Assembly (NCBI RefSeq): GCF_006363915.1
Contig: NZ_CP040946.1
Direction: 5' to 3' (one strand)
From: Methylophilus medardensis
GTDB taxonomy: Bacteria; Pseudomonadota; Gammaproteobacteria; Burkholderiales; Methylophilaceae
DNA length: 64,000 nucleotides
Both the position numbers and the translations under genes were made by a program. Position 1 is the first letter of the stretch; each line of letters begins with the position of its first letter. This document shows, piece after piece, positions 28,705 through 37,215 of the stretch. Under the pieces are notes generated by a model. The model was not told where the DNA came from. It searched no databases and was given only the letters and a program-made list of their open reading frames with translations.

Positions 28705-30036
28705 TTAAAGCTGACTCAAAAAATCCCTAGTGCTTTCTTCAAGAGATTTTGTTAGCGCTTTTTTCTCTTTTTTCTTTTTTGGTGCGTCCATATCTGCAGA
28801 TAAATTTAAACTTGTATCTTTTTGAAAACTCACTAAATTCTGGCGCTCAAGCACTGATAGCGTACTCAATAGTTCAACTTGTGCAGCTTGTTGATTTCTA
28901 TATTCAATAGCTTCATTTTTTTGCCTATTTGACTCATCAACATACTCTGCCGGACAGTACAAGTCTGAGCGACCTCTCATCGGTTTTCCCAAAATAGCTT
29001 GCTGATAAATTAATTCCGTGTCCTGCCGTAAGGTTGCATACTCTTTTGATAGATAAACTTTCTCAAGCGTACTCATTGTCACCAAACTTTTGGATTTAGC
29101 AGCAACTCTCACGCCCTCCATCAAAAGCTTAACTAATGCTCGATTACGTCCTGCAGTCATCTGAAATAGTCTTTCAGAATCATTGTTAATATCCAGCCTA
29201 AACATAGTAGGGATGATTTCCAACAATTTACCAATTGTTAGTTGCCAGCATTTAGATTTTGGATCTTCTGGAATCATTACGATCACATTGGCTAAAGCAC
29301 GATCACGCTCCTCTTGAGGCCTCTTCAACAACTTATGAAACAAACTAAAGTTTAATGAACAAACATAAGGAATATTAAGCAAACCAAGGCCTAAAAGTAA
29401 CTTTGAAGACATTGTATTAGCATCACTTGATGTCGCAGAAAATTGGAATTCATCCACCAAAAGAAGCGGAATAGATTTTGTGTAAATACTTTCTTTAACT
29501 AGCTGAATAAAATTTGTTCTAGTTTTTTTGACTTTAAAAACATCCACAAGCACTTTGTTCAGAACAGCTCTATCACCCACTTCAAAATACTTCGCAGAAC
29601 TTAATTTAAAGTTTGGATGATTGTTAGCGACCTTCACGCTTACTTCGGGAATTGAACGTCTAATTGCCAACAACAAGGAAGACTTACCGAGCCCAGCTAG
29701 TCCTGTAAGTACAATAGGGCAATGAAATTTCGTGATTACGGCTGACTCATCGTTTTCTACAGGTTCATAAACTAATCTGATGAATTCATTAGGCCCAGGA
29801 TAGGTCCTTTTTGCATGAGAGGCCGCTTCGCCTATTATTCTTAATGCAATATCTATTGATTGCTCCGTGGGATAAAAGCTATTGTCGCACTTAACCTCGA
29901 ACTCTTTGCAAAGGTCGCTGAGCTCCATTTCCCATGGTGAATCAATTGGTATTGGAGTTAACTCCATACTTTTTTTCAAGGTCTGTCGATCCAGTAAGTT
30001 ACTAAGACGACTTACCCAAGGGTTTGCAGTACTCAT
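28705..30036 (-). CDS. tnsC: TnsC/TniB-type AAA+ transposition regulator
   Basis: A 443-residue AAA+ ATPase. Walker A is GLAGLGKSS (near 110-118) and Walker B is LLLVDEFQF (near 190-197). It starts 14 bp after the tnsB stop. In Tn7-like elements TnsC polymerises on target DNA marked by a TniQ protein and recruits the TnsA-TnsB transposase. Its length is between TniB and the 555-residue TnsC of Tn7. Confidence 0.9.
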   Translation of the reverse strand: MSTANPWVSRLSNLLDRQTLKKSMELTPIPIDSPWEMELSDLCKEFEVKCDNSFYPTEQSIDIALRIIGEAASHAKRTYPGPNEFIRLVYEPVENDESAVITKFHCPIVLTGLAGLGKSSLLLAIRRSIPEVSVKVANNHPNFKLSSAKYFEVGDRAVLNKVLVDVFKVKKTRTNFIQLVKESIYTKSIPLLLVDEFQFSATSSDANTMSSKLLLGLGLLNIPYVCSLNFSLFHKLLKRPQEERDRALANVIVMIPEDPKSKCWQLTIGKLLEIIPTMFRLDINNDSERLFQMTAGRNRALVKLLMEGVRVAAKSKSLVTMSTLEKVYLSKEYATLRQDTELIYQQAILGKPMRGRSDLYCPAEYVDESNRQKNEAIEYRNQQAAQVELLSTLSVLERQNLVSFQKDTSLNLSADMDAPKKKKEKKALTKSLEESTRDFLSQL

Positions 30037-30050
30037 TTAATTCTTCGTAA

Positions 30051-32033
30051 TCAGAAATTTCTTACGGAAAAGACTTCTTGAGTTTCTTGTTTAGACCTCC
30101 TTGAGGTTTTGGATCGGCCACTCACCCGCTTAATTGCCAAGTGCCATTCAACACCAACGTGTTGCTTGAAACGCTCCCGATACTCGATCTTACTTGCTAA
30201 CTTTAGATCGTTAAGTGCTGACTTCTTAGCTAACACAACTTGATTATATTCATTTAGGTCTGAGAGTGTTATGTATAAGTCTTCTACGTCACCACGAATC
30301 TTGAGTTGAGCTTCAAGCTCATATAACTTGCCATTCCAATCGATCCAAACGTACCTTACACACATGTCCAAAACATACCCTTCAACATAGGTTGCATGAG
30401 AATTGAACAGGCCATCATCATGGATTGCTGAGGAGTAAAAAATCCGCTCCAAAAGTTTTACTCGACCATTATGTATTTGAAATTTTGTTTTGCTCAAAAA
30501 AGTGCGAACTGCTCGGTCAAATGACATCCGCTCACAGTCATTCCTGAATCTTTCATCGTAATGCCCCCAAATACCCAAGGGAGTAGGGAATACATTGATC
30601 AAATCCGCACTTGGATCAAGTCTCTCAACCGCGCTCGTCGTTTTGATATGCTCCAATACCCTTAAAATCTCTGCCTTTGCCAATTGCACTGCGGTGAGAC
30701 TTGTTGTTTTATAAGTTGGCTGGCCTTCAAGCTTCATAAACTTGGGATGCGTAGTTTCGACAGTGGCTTTAGATTGCCCAGAATAAGATGGCGCAAGCTG
30801 TCTTATGGGTATGAGCTTTTCAAAATCATCAATAATACTTTTAGCAGCGCCAGGCCCACGGTCTAATAATAAGTGAGGAGGCAAGCCTTCGGATGGCCAT
30901 TCGTGCTTCTCTATCTGTATACCAAATAATGCGCAGAATTTTTGTTTATCGATTGCCATACTGAATAGCAGTGCTCGATATCCCTCATGGCGCTCACTTC
31001 CGAAGCTAAACCCAAGCCCCAAAATCATTCCTGAAAGTGCATCTACAGCGCTAACTCCCACTAATCCCGGAAGGACACTGCTATCAAGCAGTCCTCTTGG
31101 TTTGGCTTCAATCTCATAAGCATCGAGGTATATTTTTTCACCTAAATTGGATACTTCTTGAGAGTACATCCCCTTGGAAGGAGCCTTTGAATTGCGATAT
31201 CGCGCTTCACCATAAAGTATTCTTTGCCGAACCTCAACGGAGTAAACTTTGTCAATGACATACTTGAATTGGTTAAATGTAGGAAACGGTGCGTCGCTTA
31301 AGATTTCTAAATTTTGCCCCTTCCCTACAGTTTTACATTTGAACTCGTGATGGATAACATCAGCATGAATTTCGACTAAAGATTTGCCATTTTTCGCAAA
31401 CCTTTCAAATCCTTCAATGCATTTAGCACTCATTTCAGATGTCATCCTAGATCCATAATGTTTTCCGGAAGAGATCGAGGGAGCACCTTGCTTAACTTTG
31501 GCGTGAACATTCCGATCCCACTTCCCACAGTTGTGAAAATCTGGAAGAAGGACAGCAGGATTATTGCCATATGCTGCGAAAGTTAATGTCCAATTCCGAA
31601 AACGTTTTTCGTTTTGTGGTGGATTCAATAATCTTGCGTGCTTATTTAATAACTTTTCTGGATCATTTTGACTGAGAATGTCTGGTAGCTGAGTTTTCAC
31701 GCTTAAAACAAACTCAATTCTTTGTTTTAGATGTTCTTTAGTTTTCAAACTTTCATGCGTAGATTCATCCTCCAACCAACTGTAAATATCAAGACCCTCA
31801 AATGCGCTTAGGTGCTTTGGCAGTATCAGCTGGTTTTCACACTTAATAATTTTATGAGCTTGAATACCGTCTTCAAAATTGGAACGATTTATCTGTTTTA
31901 AGTAAGCATTTTTACCAATAAAAAATACAAGAGAGACATGAGAGGATTGCGCCCGATTATCAATTTTGTGATAAACGACTCCTTTTTTTAATGTTCCATA
32001 TCCCTCAGGTGAGTACAATTGGAGACCGTTCAT
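30051..32033 (-). CDS. tnsB: TnsB/TniA DDE transposase
   Basis: A 660-residue transposase with the RNase H-like catalytic core: first Asp in LDAYEIEA (near 302), second Asp in HLLLDRGPGA (near 386), and Glu in SKATVETTH (near 424). The N-terminal region would bind the repeats seen at 5052-5137 and 46387-46457; the C-terminal tail is basic (KRVSGRSKTSRRSKQ) and would contact TnsC. Its start overlaps the tnsA stop by 4 bp (ATGA). It carries out the 3'-strand cleavage and strand transfer. Confidence 0.92.
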   Translation of the reverse strand: MNGLQLYSPEGYGTLKKGVVYHKIDNRAQSSHVSLVFFIGKNAYLKQINRSNFEDGIQAHKIIKCENQLILPKHLSAFEGLDIYSWLEDESTHESLKTKEHLKQRIEFVLSVKTQLPDILSQNDPEKLLNKHARLLNPPQNEKRFRNWTLTFAAYGNNPAVLLPDFHNCGKWDRNVHAKVKQGAPSISSGKHYGSRMTSEMSAKCIEGFERFAKNGKSLVEIHADVIHHEFKCKTVGKGQNLEILSDAPFPTFNQFKYVIDKVYSVEVRQRILYGEARYRNSKAPSKGMYSQEVSNLGEKIYLDAYEIEAKPRGLLDSSVLPGLVGVSAVDALSGMILGLGFSFGSERHEGYRALLFSMAIDKQKFCALFGIQIEKHEWPSEGLPPHLLLDRGPGAAKSIIDDFEKLIPIRQLAPSYSGQSKATVETTHPKFMKLEGQPTYKTTSLTAVQLAKAEILRVLEHIKTTSAVERLDPSADLINVFPTPLGIWGHYDERFRNDCERMSFDRAVRTFLSKTKFQIHNGRVKLLERIFYSSAIHDDGLFNSHATYVEGYVLDMCVRYVWIDWNGKLYELEAQLKIRGDVEDLYITLSDLNEYNQVVLAKKSALNDLKLASKIEYRERFKQHVGVEWHLAIKRVSGRSKTSRRSKQETQEVFSVRNF

Positions 32034-33004
32034 TGTTGCCCCTCAAAATATTCAGCATAATGTTCTAGCACATCTACTTTTTCGGGCCTTAATGGGCGAT
32101 CAATCAAAACTGGTCTAAATAAATCGACTCTTAACGCTCTATTCCAAATTGCTTTATAAAAAATTTGTTTAGATTGCTCAGGCGTAAATTTATTAAGCAA
32201 ATCAAAATACCCAATAATTTCACTCGGTGGTGTACCTTGTTTATAAGCAGTTTTGAAATAGTCCAGTAACTTCTGTTGTTTGCTAGTGCTCAACCCACTT
32301 GATGATTGGCAATGGACATAAATCTGTCTCAAGTTATCAAAAACATTACGGTCAAACTGATCTTCACTTAAAGCATGAGTAGTAATTCCGCAAGACTCAT
32401 ATTGAACTTGTTCGATTAAATGACGAAGATACTGACTTTCGCGTTTAGCTTTGTTTCTGTTGAAAACATTAAATTGATAGAGCTCTTTAACTCTAAATTC
32501 CGATTGATTTGATTTGATGCTCCAATTGATACATGAAATTTGTGATCCACTTTTTATTGCTAAAAGATGATCTCCGATAAATGGCACTGCCAAAGCCACT
32601 CTTTCACCTTGCTTATTGGTAATCAAGACTTTCCTTATCAGATTTTCACACCCTAACTCCTTAGCCACCTCCAAAGTGCCCATCATAGGAGCAAGCCTCA
32701 CTTTATCAACACCAGGAAACCCAGATAGCGGGTGCTCCGACTTTAATGGTGGCAACATTCTCTGCTCTTGAATTCCAACAATATTTGGGTGGTAGAGAGC
32801 CAATAGTGCAAAATTAAGCTCTGGATTGGACAAACAGTGAATTCTTCTTTTGAACTTCGAAGAATAGATTTCTGCGGGTTTAGATACTGAAGGTGCTTCA
32901 GAACGAGTAGCTAAAATTGATGGGACATAGGATTCATCCCAGCTTGGATTATTTTGACGTATGTATATAGTTTTGACACGTGATGCTGTAATGCTTGCAC
33001 CCAT
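32030..33004 (-). CDS. tnsA: TnsA-like endonuclease
   Basis: A 324-residue protein at the TnsA position upstream of tnsB, with which it overlaps by 4 bp. The PD-(D/E)xK pattern of TnsA can be traced: E62 in SNPELNFALL, D145 in FIGDHLLAIKSG, and K164 in INWSIKS. In Tn7 TnsA the last motif reads QVK; here the Gln position is not conserved. TnsA cuts the 5' strand so that the element moves by cut-and-paste. A strong GGAGGAG lies 5-6 bp upstream of the ATG. A promoter TTGTCA-N16-TATACC (complement of 33030-33052) is likely. Confidence 0.8.
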   Translation of the reverse strand: MGASITASRVKTIYIRQNNPSWDESYVPSILATRSEAPSVSKPAEIYSSKFKRRIHCLSNPELNFALLALYHPNIVGIQEQRMLPPLKSEHPLSGFPGVDKVRLAPMMGTLEVAKELGCENLIRKVLITNKQGERVALAVPFIGDHLLAIKSGSQISCINWSIKSNQSEFRVKELYQFNVFNRNKAKRESQYLRHLIEQVQYESCGITTHALSEDQFDRNVFDNLRQIYVHCQSSSGLSTSKQQKLLDYFKTAYKQGTPPSEIIGYFDLLNKFTPEQSKQIFYKAIWNRALRVDLFRPVLIDRPLRPEKVDVLEHYAEYFEGQQ

Positions 33005-33046
33005 AGCAACTCCTCCAAAAAAATTGGTATATTTAAATCAAACATC

Positions 33047-33075
33047 TTGACAATGCCTGTTTAAATAGAGATACT
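33047..33075 (+). promoter_or_regulatory. Sigma70-like promoter on the plus strand, overlapping the tnsA promoter
   Basis: TTGACA (33047-33052), 17 bp, GATACT (33070-33075). The -35 is perfect and the -10 matches 4 of 6. On the other strand the same hexamer reads TTGTCA and serves as a -35 for tnsA, so the two promoters share DNA and could interfere. Confidence 0.5.
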
Positions 33076-33081
33076 AAAGGT

Positions 33082-33146
33082 GTGAACAAAAGTACTCTGC
33101 TTAAGCAGACAAAATCAAGCCGAATTCATCCGAGTTCGGCTTTTTT
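33082..33146 (+). ncRNA. Candidate small RNA upstream of tnsA, about 65 nt
   Basis: A transcript from the promoter at 33047-33075 would start near 33082, pass through the palindrome TCTGCTTAAGCAGA (33096-33109) and end at a strong intrinsic terminator, AAGCCGAA (33117-33124) pairing with TTCGGCTT (33135-33142) followed by T residues to 33146. No reading frame longer than a few codons is seen. The hairpin could also be only the terminator of plus-strand readthrough, or of the 33148 gene in the other direction. Confidence 0.4.
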
Positions 33147-33147
33147 G

Positions 33148-33396
33148 TTAAAGGCTCACCATCTTCTGCTCTTGAGAAATTTTTTCAAGTTTAGTATTTA
33201 ACTCTTCCACATTCATACTACTTCCAGGCTTCAATCCCAATGCCACGGCTATTTGATGGCTTTGGCCGCGCATACATTTTCTTTTTCCGTCTAAAACTTG
33301 GTAAACAAGGCCAGAGGAAAATCCGCGTAACCGAGCCCATTCCGAGACTGATAGCCCTGATTCATTGAACATATTCCTAACTTGGTTTGCATTCAT
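33148..33396 (-). CDS. Small helix-turn-helix (Cro-like) regulator
   Basis: An 82-residue protein with an N-terminal helix-turn-helix (GLSVSEWARLRGFSSGLVYQ then VLDGKRKC) of the kind seen in phage-like Cro and in regulators of Tn7-like elements. It is divergent from the XRE gene at 33483, with 86 bp between starts holding the palindrome TATTTAAATA (33417-33426). Likely it and the XRE protein set the balance between the tnsABC side and the tniQ side. Confidence 0.7.
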   Translation of the reverse strand: MNANQVRNMFNESGLSVSEWARLRGFSSGLVYQVLDGKRKCMRGQSHQIAVALGLKPGSSMNVEELNTKLEKISQEQKMVSL

Positions 33397-33482
33397 ATTG
33401 AAAACTGTTTAATGTTTATTTAAATATACTACAAAGTCACTTTAATTTGCAATCATATTTTTTTGTGTATACAATTTCAAAC

Positions 33483-33929
33483 ATGAATAACGATCAAACA
33501 AAAACACATGGAATTGCACCTGGCTTTGGGGAACGCCTCAAAAATGAACGTAACCGCTTAAACTATTCGCAGGGAGAACTTGCAGATATAGGGGGCGTAG
33601 GTAGGCTTACACAACTGCAATATGAGAGCGAAAAAACTTTCCCCACAACCAAGTATCTCAATTCAGTATCGCTAGTGGGCGTAAATTTAATTTATCTGCT
33701 TTTCAATTATGACAAACAAGCCGCATCAGTTTTAGAAATGCAGGATATTGATGAGAAGGTTCTTAATTTAGTTAGTAGAGCTATCGAAAGCTATCCAGAC
33801 AAAAAGGTTACAGCGGAGACCTTCTCCTTACTATTTAAAATAACTAAAAATATGATGATTGAAAAAGCACGTGGCGAAATTTCAGCTGAGTTTGATATTT
33901 TGAGCGTGATTTCAAAAACGGCAGCTTAA
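33483..33929 (+). CDS. XRE-family transcriptional regulator
   Basis: A 148-residue protein with an N-terminal XRE helix-turn-helix (FGERLKNERNRLNYSQGELA, then DIGGVGRLTQLQYESEKTFP). The C-terminal part is helical and may dimerise. The ATG at 33483 is preferred; a longer reading starts with TTG at 33447 inside the promoter region. No strong ribosome site is visible. It opens a three-gene run with a membrane protein (2-bp gap) and the first tniQ (8-bp gap), so it probably controls expression of that target selector. Confidence 0.75.
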   Translation: MNNDQTKTHGIAPGFGERLKNERNRLNYSQGELADIGGVGRLTQLQYESEKTFPTTKYLNSVSLVGVNLIYLLFNYDKQAASVLEMQDIDEKVLNLVSRAIESYPDKKVTAETFSLLFKITKNMMIEKARGEISAEFDILSVISKTAA

Positions 33930-33931
33930 TC

Positions 33932-34480
33932 ATGGCAATTGACTCCGAGGATGAAATCACCCAAAAGTACTTAACTGCTTTATACAAAGCTGTGAGAGCT
34001 AATCCAGATGATAAGAATTTGGATAATTTCAGCGATAACGTCATATCAAATTTTCAGACCCTGAACTCAGACCAAAAGCTAAAAAATCAAATTAATGATT
34101 TAAGACCAACAACATCAGCACTGGCAGCTACATCTGAGCCGTTGGAAACCCTACAGAGAGTCACTGGCATCACAAATAACCAAATTAAGCTTCTAAGAAC
34201 TCAAAAAATACTGGACTTGACTGAAGGAAAGTTAATAATTTCATTCAAAAATATACTGCCAAAGAAAATAGCATTTTCAATAGCTACTGCACTATTTCTG
34301 ATAACAGGATTTTTAACTGTCGGAATTTTTATGATTCCTGTGATGCAACCCTCTCATTGGTTACTTCTATTTTCTGTAGGCCATTTGATTGGAGTTGGTA
34401 TTGGTAAAACTGCCGACAGGTCATTTCGCATTTATAACTTGCAAGACAAATTGAAATCTCTTGGTTCCTGGGTTGCCTAA
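33932..34480 (+). CDS. Membrane protein between the XRE regulator and tniQ
   Basis: A 182-residue protein not recognised. Residues 1-105 are soluble and helical. Two hydrophobic segments follow: IAFSIATALFLITGFLTVGI near 112-132 and WLLLFSVGHLIGVGIG near 143-159. It sits 2 bp after the XRE stop and 8 bp before tniQ, so it is part of that operon. Membrane proteins are not part of known Tn7 target selection. It could tie transposition to an envelope signal, or simply be cargo caught in the operon. Confidence 0.65.
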   Translation: MAIDSEDEITQKYLTALYKAVRANPDDKNLDNFSDNVISNFQTLNSDQKLKNQINDLRPTTSALAATSEPLETLQRVTGITNNQIKLLRTQKILDLTEGKLIISFKNILPKKIAFSIATALFLITGFLTVGIFMIPVMQPSHWLLLFSVGHLIGVGIGKTADRSFRIYNLQDKLKSLGSWVA

Positions 34481-34488
34481 ACAAAACA

Positions 34489-35961
34489 ATGTTTGAAGCA
34501 GACTTTGAACTGCCAAATATTTTCCCGGATGAAACGGTATATTCATGGTCAGCCAGATATCACAAACTATCGGCACACCACGCTGAATACCTGACAAGCA
34601 ACATACTGTTCGGAAACACAAGTTCAGCATTAAGACTAGACATTCCAAATCGATTAAATCAGTTTGGGCATAATACTAAGCAAGTACTTGGCTCACCTCT
34701 GCAATTGCTTTTGAATCACACGAACTTGAAGTTCCACATACCCTTTCTTGATAAAGTATTATTCAATACAGTCATTGATAACCTATTAATTACCGAAAAT
34801 AACTCAAGGGCAAGGGGCTTACTTGGTCTCAATAAATTTCCTGGAAATTTATTGCATACATTGAAGATTTGCCAAAACTGCAAGAAAGCTCAATTAAGCG
34901 AGCATCACTTCAATTACTGGATAACCGAACATCAATTTGCCAGTTCCTTTTTTTGCTCTAATCACCAGATGCCATTGGATACATATTTAGTTCCTTTTTA
35001 TAGAGGCTATGTAGATCGACTTTATTTACCCTCACAAGCGCAACGTGATTTAAAAGAAATAGCACTCGACATAAGCACACTTGAATTGAGTCTAAGAAAA
35101 GTGAGCAACTGGGGATATTGGCTATCAACTCAAAAAAATTTACACCTAGATCAATCTAAGTTGAGATGGTGCTATTTGTATAAATGCACAGAATTGAACC
35201 TTGTCAGTTTTGATGGTGCTGCACGCACAATCCAACTGAGAGATAAGTTCGTAAAATATTATGGTTCAGATTTTTTGAGTATTTTTGGACAGGAGCTGTT
35301 AGGTGATTTATTCGATGTGAATTGTGGCTTTATTTCATCATTAGTGAGGGGCTCGAAAGCTAGCAAACACCCGTTGAAACACATATTGATGCTCAACTTA
35401 TTATTTACATCACCAGAAGAGTTTGAATCAATCTTAAGCAGAGTTATTGAAGATCTAACTCTGGGAGGAGATGTTGCCTGTTTTAATAGGATCACAATTA
35501 ATCAGCACAAGCTTAAAGAAGCAGTAAGACTTGGAATCCCAATTAGTAGAGTTGCGGTCGACTTTAATACAAATATTACTTCAGCAATTAAATATATTGA
35601 TAAAAAGCAAATCAGCCGGCCCAAAAAACCAAGAATCAAAGGCACAAATTTAGAGCAACAGCTTGTCCAAATTATAGAAAGTGGTATTGATCGAAAATCT
35701 ATTTGTATGTCGCTTGGAATTAAAGCATCATTTTTAAGAGATTACTTATCAAATCATCAAAAGTTAAAGGAATTATGGTCAAGCCAGCAACAAATAAAAC
35801 TGATTGAACGACACCGAGATGATTTTAGGAAAATCTTAAATGATAATCAGGGCCGCTCTGTAAGGGGTTTATTAAGGATTCCGGGCAATGGCATTCAATG
35901 GTTAAGAAAACACGATTCTGCCTGGCTTGAGGAAAACTTAAAGGCCCTTTGGAATTTATGA
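34489..35961 (+). CDS. tniQ: TniQ/TnsD-like target-selection protein
   Basis: A 490-residue protein, close to the 508 residues of Tn7 TnsD. It begins with PNIFPDETVYSWSARYHKLS, the usual TniQ start. The zinc-binding motif is C128-x2-C131-x24-C156-x2-H159 (ICQNCKKA ... FFCSNHQ). The C-terminal third has repeated helix-turn-helix-like segments and the TnsD-like ending GIQWLRKHDSAWLEENL. TnsD proteins bind the attachment gene and recruit TnsC, so this is the best candidate for recognising the amt 3' end. It closes the XRE-membrane protein-tniQ operon. Confidence 0.85.
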   Translation: MFEADFELPNIFPDETVYSWSARYHKLSAHHAEYLTSNILFGNTSSALRLDIPNRLNQFGHNTKQVLGSPLQLLLNHTNLKFHIPFLDKVLFNTVIDNLLITENNSRARGLLGLNKFPGNLLHTLKICQNCKKAQLSEHHFNYWITEHQFASSFFCSNHQMPLDTYLVPFYRGYVDRLYLPSQAQRDLKEIALDISTLELSLRKVSNWGYWLSTQKNLHLDQSKLRWCYLYKCTELNLVSFDGAARTIQLRDKFVKYYGSDFLSIFGQELLGDLFDVNCGFISSLVRGSKASKHPLKHILMLNLLFTSPEEFESILSRVIEDLTLGGDVACFNRITINQHKLKEAVRLGIPISRVAVDFNTNITSAIKYIDKKQISRPKKPRIKGTNLEQQLVQIIESGIDRKSICMSLGIKASFLRDYLSNHQKLKELWSSQQQIKLIERHRDDFRKILNDNQGRSVRGLLRIPGNGIQWLRKHDSAWLEENLKALWNL

Positions 35962-36024
35962 CCAAATCATTATTTTTTCAGGGTGAATTCTGAATAATTT
36001 AGTTGGTCGACTCAACAAGAGACA

Positions 36025-36195
36025 ATGAATAATGAAGTGGGTAAAAAACTTATTGAAGTAGTGAGTAACGTTGGAAAAGAAAAAAACTGGTCAGTTATAC
36101 GTTGGATTACCGCTGAAAACAATTACCGCGCCAGAAGCACTTACGATAAGTTAGCAAATCAAACCCAATGGGTTACGTACGATATAAAGCTATGA
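36025..36195 (+). pseudogene. C-terminal fragment of a GNAT acetyltransferase
   Basis: A 56-codon frame with the C-terminal half of a GNAT fold: EVGKKLIEVVSN (pyrophosphate-loop helix), WSVIRWITAENNYRARSTYD and KLANQTQWVTYDIKL. An N-terminal half with the acetyl-CoA-binding strand is missing; the frame is closed by a TAA at 35995-35997. The stop is 6 bp from an attC-like site, so this is the rear end of an integron gene cassette. Confidence 0.65.
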
Positions 36196-36201
36196 AAAAT
36201 T

Positions 36202-36260
36202 GCCTAACCTATCCATCAAGTGGGGCACGCTAAAGCGCGCCCCTCATGTCAAACGTCAGA
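36202..36260 (+). repeat. Integron attC-like site, 59 bp
   Basis: Directly after the GNAT stop comes GCCTAAC (R'' box, 36202-36208), then CCATCAAG, a stem GGGGCACGC (36222-36230) - TAAA - GCGCGCCCC (36235-36243), then TCATGTCAAA and CGTCAGA (36254-36260). The order of boxes follows aadA-type 59-base elements. The last box has lost the GTTAG core (CGTCAGA instead of GTTAGRC), so the site is probably no longer active. Confidence 0.55.
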
Positions 36261-36320
36261 AACGAGCCAAACTCTGTGGTAAGGCGCTAAAGATTAAAAA
36301 GCTCTTACCGGCCGAGTTAA

Positions 36321-36689
36321 TCATGATTCACCATGAATTGTAATTGCATATCCATCAGGATCTTTTAAAACAAAAAATCGCCCAAATGGGCCATCTTGAA
36401 TTGGCTTTAGTATTGTCACTTCTTTTTCGATCAACTTATTGTAAAGTTTGTCAGCATTCGCAACTTTAAACCAAAGTGATATCCCAGCCCCCTTTAGTTC
36501 TACATGACTTAAATCAATTAAAGGTGTTCGAATAGCAAAAATACTACCAGCCTCTGTCTCAAACACAACAGCATGTTGGTTTGGGCTATCTCCCTTTTTA
36601 AAACCCATTACATCAGTATAAAAAATTGCAGATTTGTTGATATCAACGACCTGTAGTGAAACAAAATCTAAATTTGTTTGCATTTGCAT
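36321..36689 (-). CDS. VOC-family (glyoxalase/bleomycin-resistance) protein
   Basis: A 122-residue one-domain VOC protein with the beta-alpha-beta-beta-beta pattern: FVSLQVVDINKSAIFYTDVM, GISLWFKVANADKLYNKL and GRFFVLKDPDGYAITIHGE. Members bind a metal and act on, or bind, small electrophiles and antibiotics; the substrate is not predictable. GGAG precedes the start. It is divergent from a marR gene, with the operator palindrome between them. Confidence 0.8.
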   Translation of the reverse strand: MQMQTNLDFVSLQVVDINKSAIFYTDVMGFKKGDSPNQHAVVFETEAGSIFAIRTPLIDLSHVELKGAGISLWFKVANADKLYNKLIEKEVTILKPIQDGPFGRFFVLKDPDGYAITIHGES

Positions 36690-36710
36690 TTATCATCTCC
36701 TTTTTAATCA

Positions 36711-36746
36711 TGCGAACATATATTAGCATGCTAATATATGTTCGCA
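36711..36746. promoter_or_regulatory. 36-bp perfect palindrome, probable MarR operator
   Basis: TGCGAACATATATTAGCA (36711-36728) is followed by its exact reverse complement (36729-36746). It lies 22 bp upstream of the VOC start and 20 bp upstream of the marR start, where a MarR dimer would repress both genes. Confidence 0.8.
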
Positions 36747-36765
36747 AGCTAATACAGGACTAGAA

Positions 36766-37215
36766 GTGCATAATATTGAGTTTGAAGACTCTATTAAAAG
36801 TCAGATAGGGTTCTTAATTAAGCGAGTGCAACAGGGGTTGAGAGGAAAAATGGATGAGGCACTCTCACAGCATGGATTAACAACATCTCAATATGCAGTG
36901 TTGTCACATCTTCGCGAAGCTACCTATCTATCAAATGCTGAACTTGCAAGACTCAGCTTTGTATCCGCTCCGACAATGATTCGGATTGTCCAAGAATTAG
37001 AGCGCATTGGGTTCATAGATAGAACAGAAAATAAAGTTCATCGTAAAGCTGTAGACATAACTATCTCGCCTGAAGGGGCTAGAGTTTTAAATCAGTGTGA
37101 CTCTATTGTCCAAGGAATTCAGCAACAAATGCTTTCTGGCTTTACTAAAGACGATATAACCAATTTTGCAGGACTACTCATATCCTGTGCTGAAAAGCTT
37201 GAGGCTGCCGCTTAA
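36766..37215 (+). CDS. MarR-family transcriptional regulator
   Basis: A 149-residue MarR protein: helical N terminus (FLIKRVQQGLRGKMDEALS), winged helix LTTSQYAVLSHLREATYLSN and SFVSAPTMIRIVQELERIGF, wing DRTENKVHRKAVDITISPEG. It starts with GTG at 36766; AGGA at 36757 supports this. It is divergent from the VOC gene and likely releases the palindrome when it binds a small aromatic or electrophilic ligand. Confidence 0.87.
   Translation: MHNIEFEDSIKSQIGFLIKRVQQGLRGKMDEALSQHGLTTSQYAVLSHLREATYLSNAELARLSFVSAPTMIRIVQELERIGFIDRTENKVHRKAVDITISPEGARVLNQCDSIVQGIQQQMLSGFTKDDITNFAGLLISCAEKLEAAA

Noticed and set aside
33005..33147. A second transposon end next to tnsA
   Set aside because: No CCGACAGACTT-type repeat is present here, so this is not an internal end; the true repeats are at 5052-5137 and 46387-46457.
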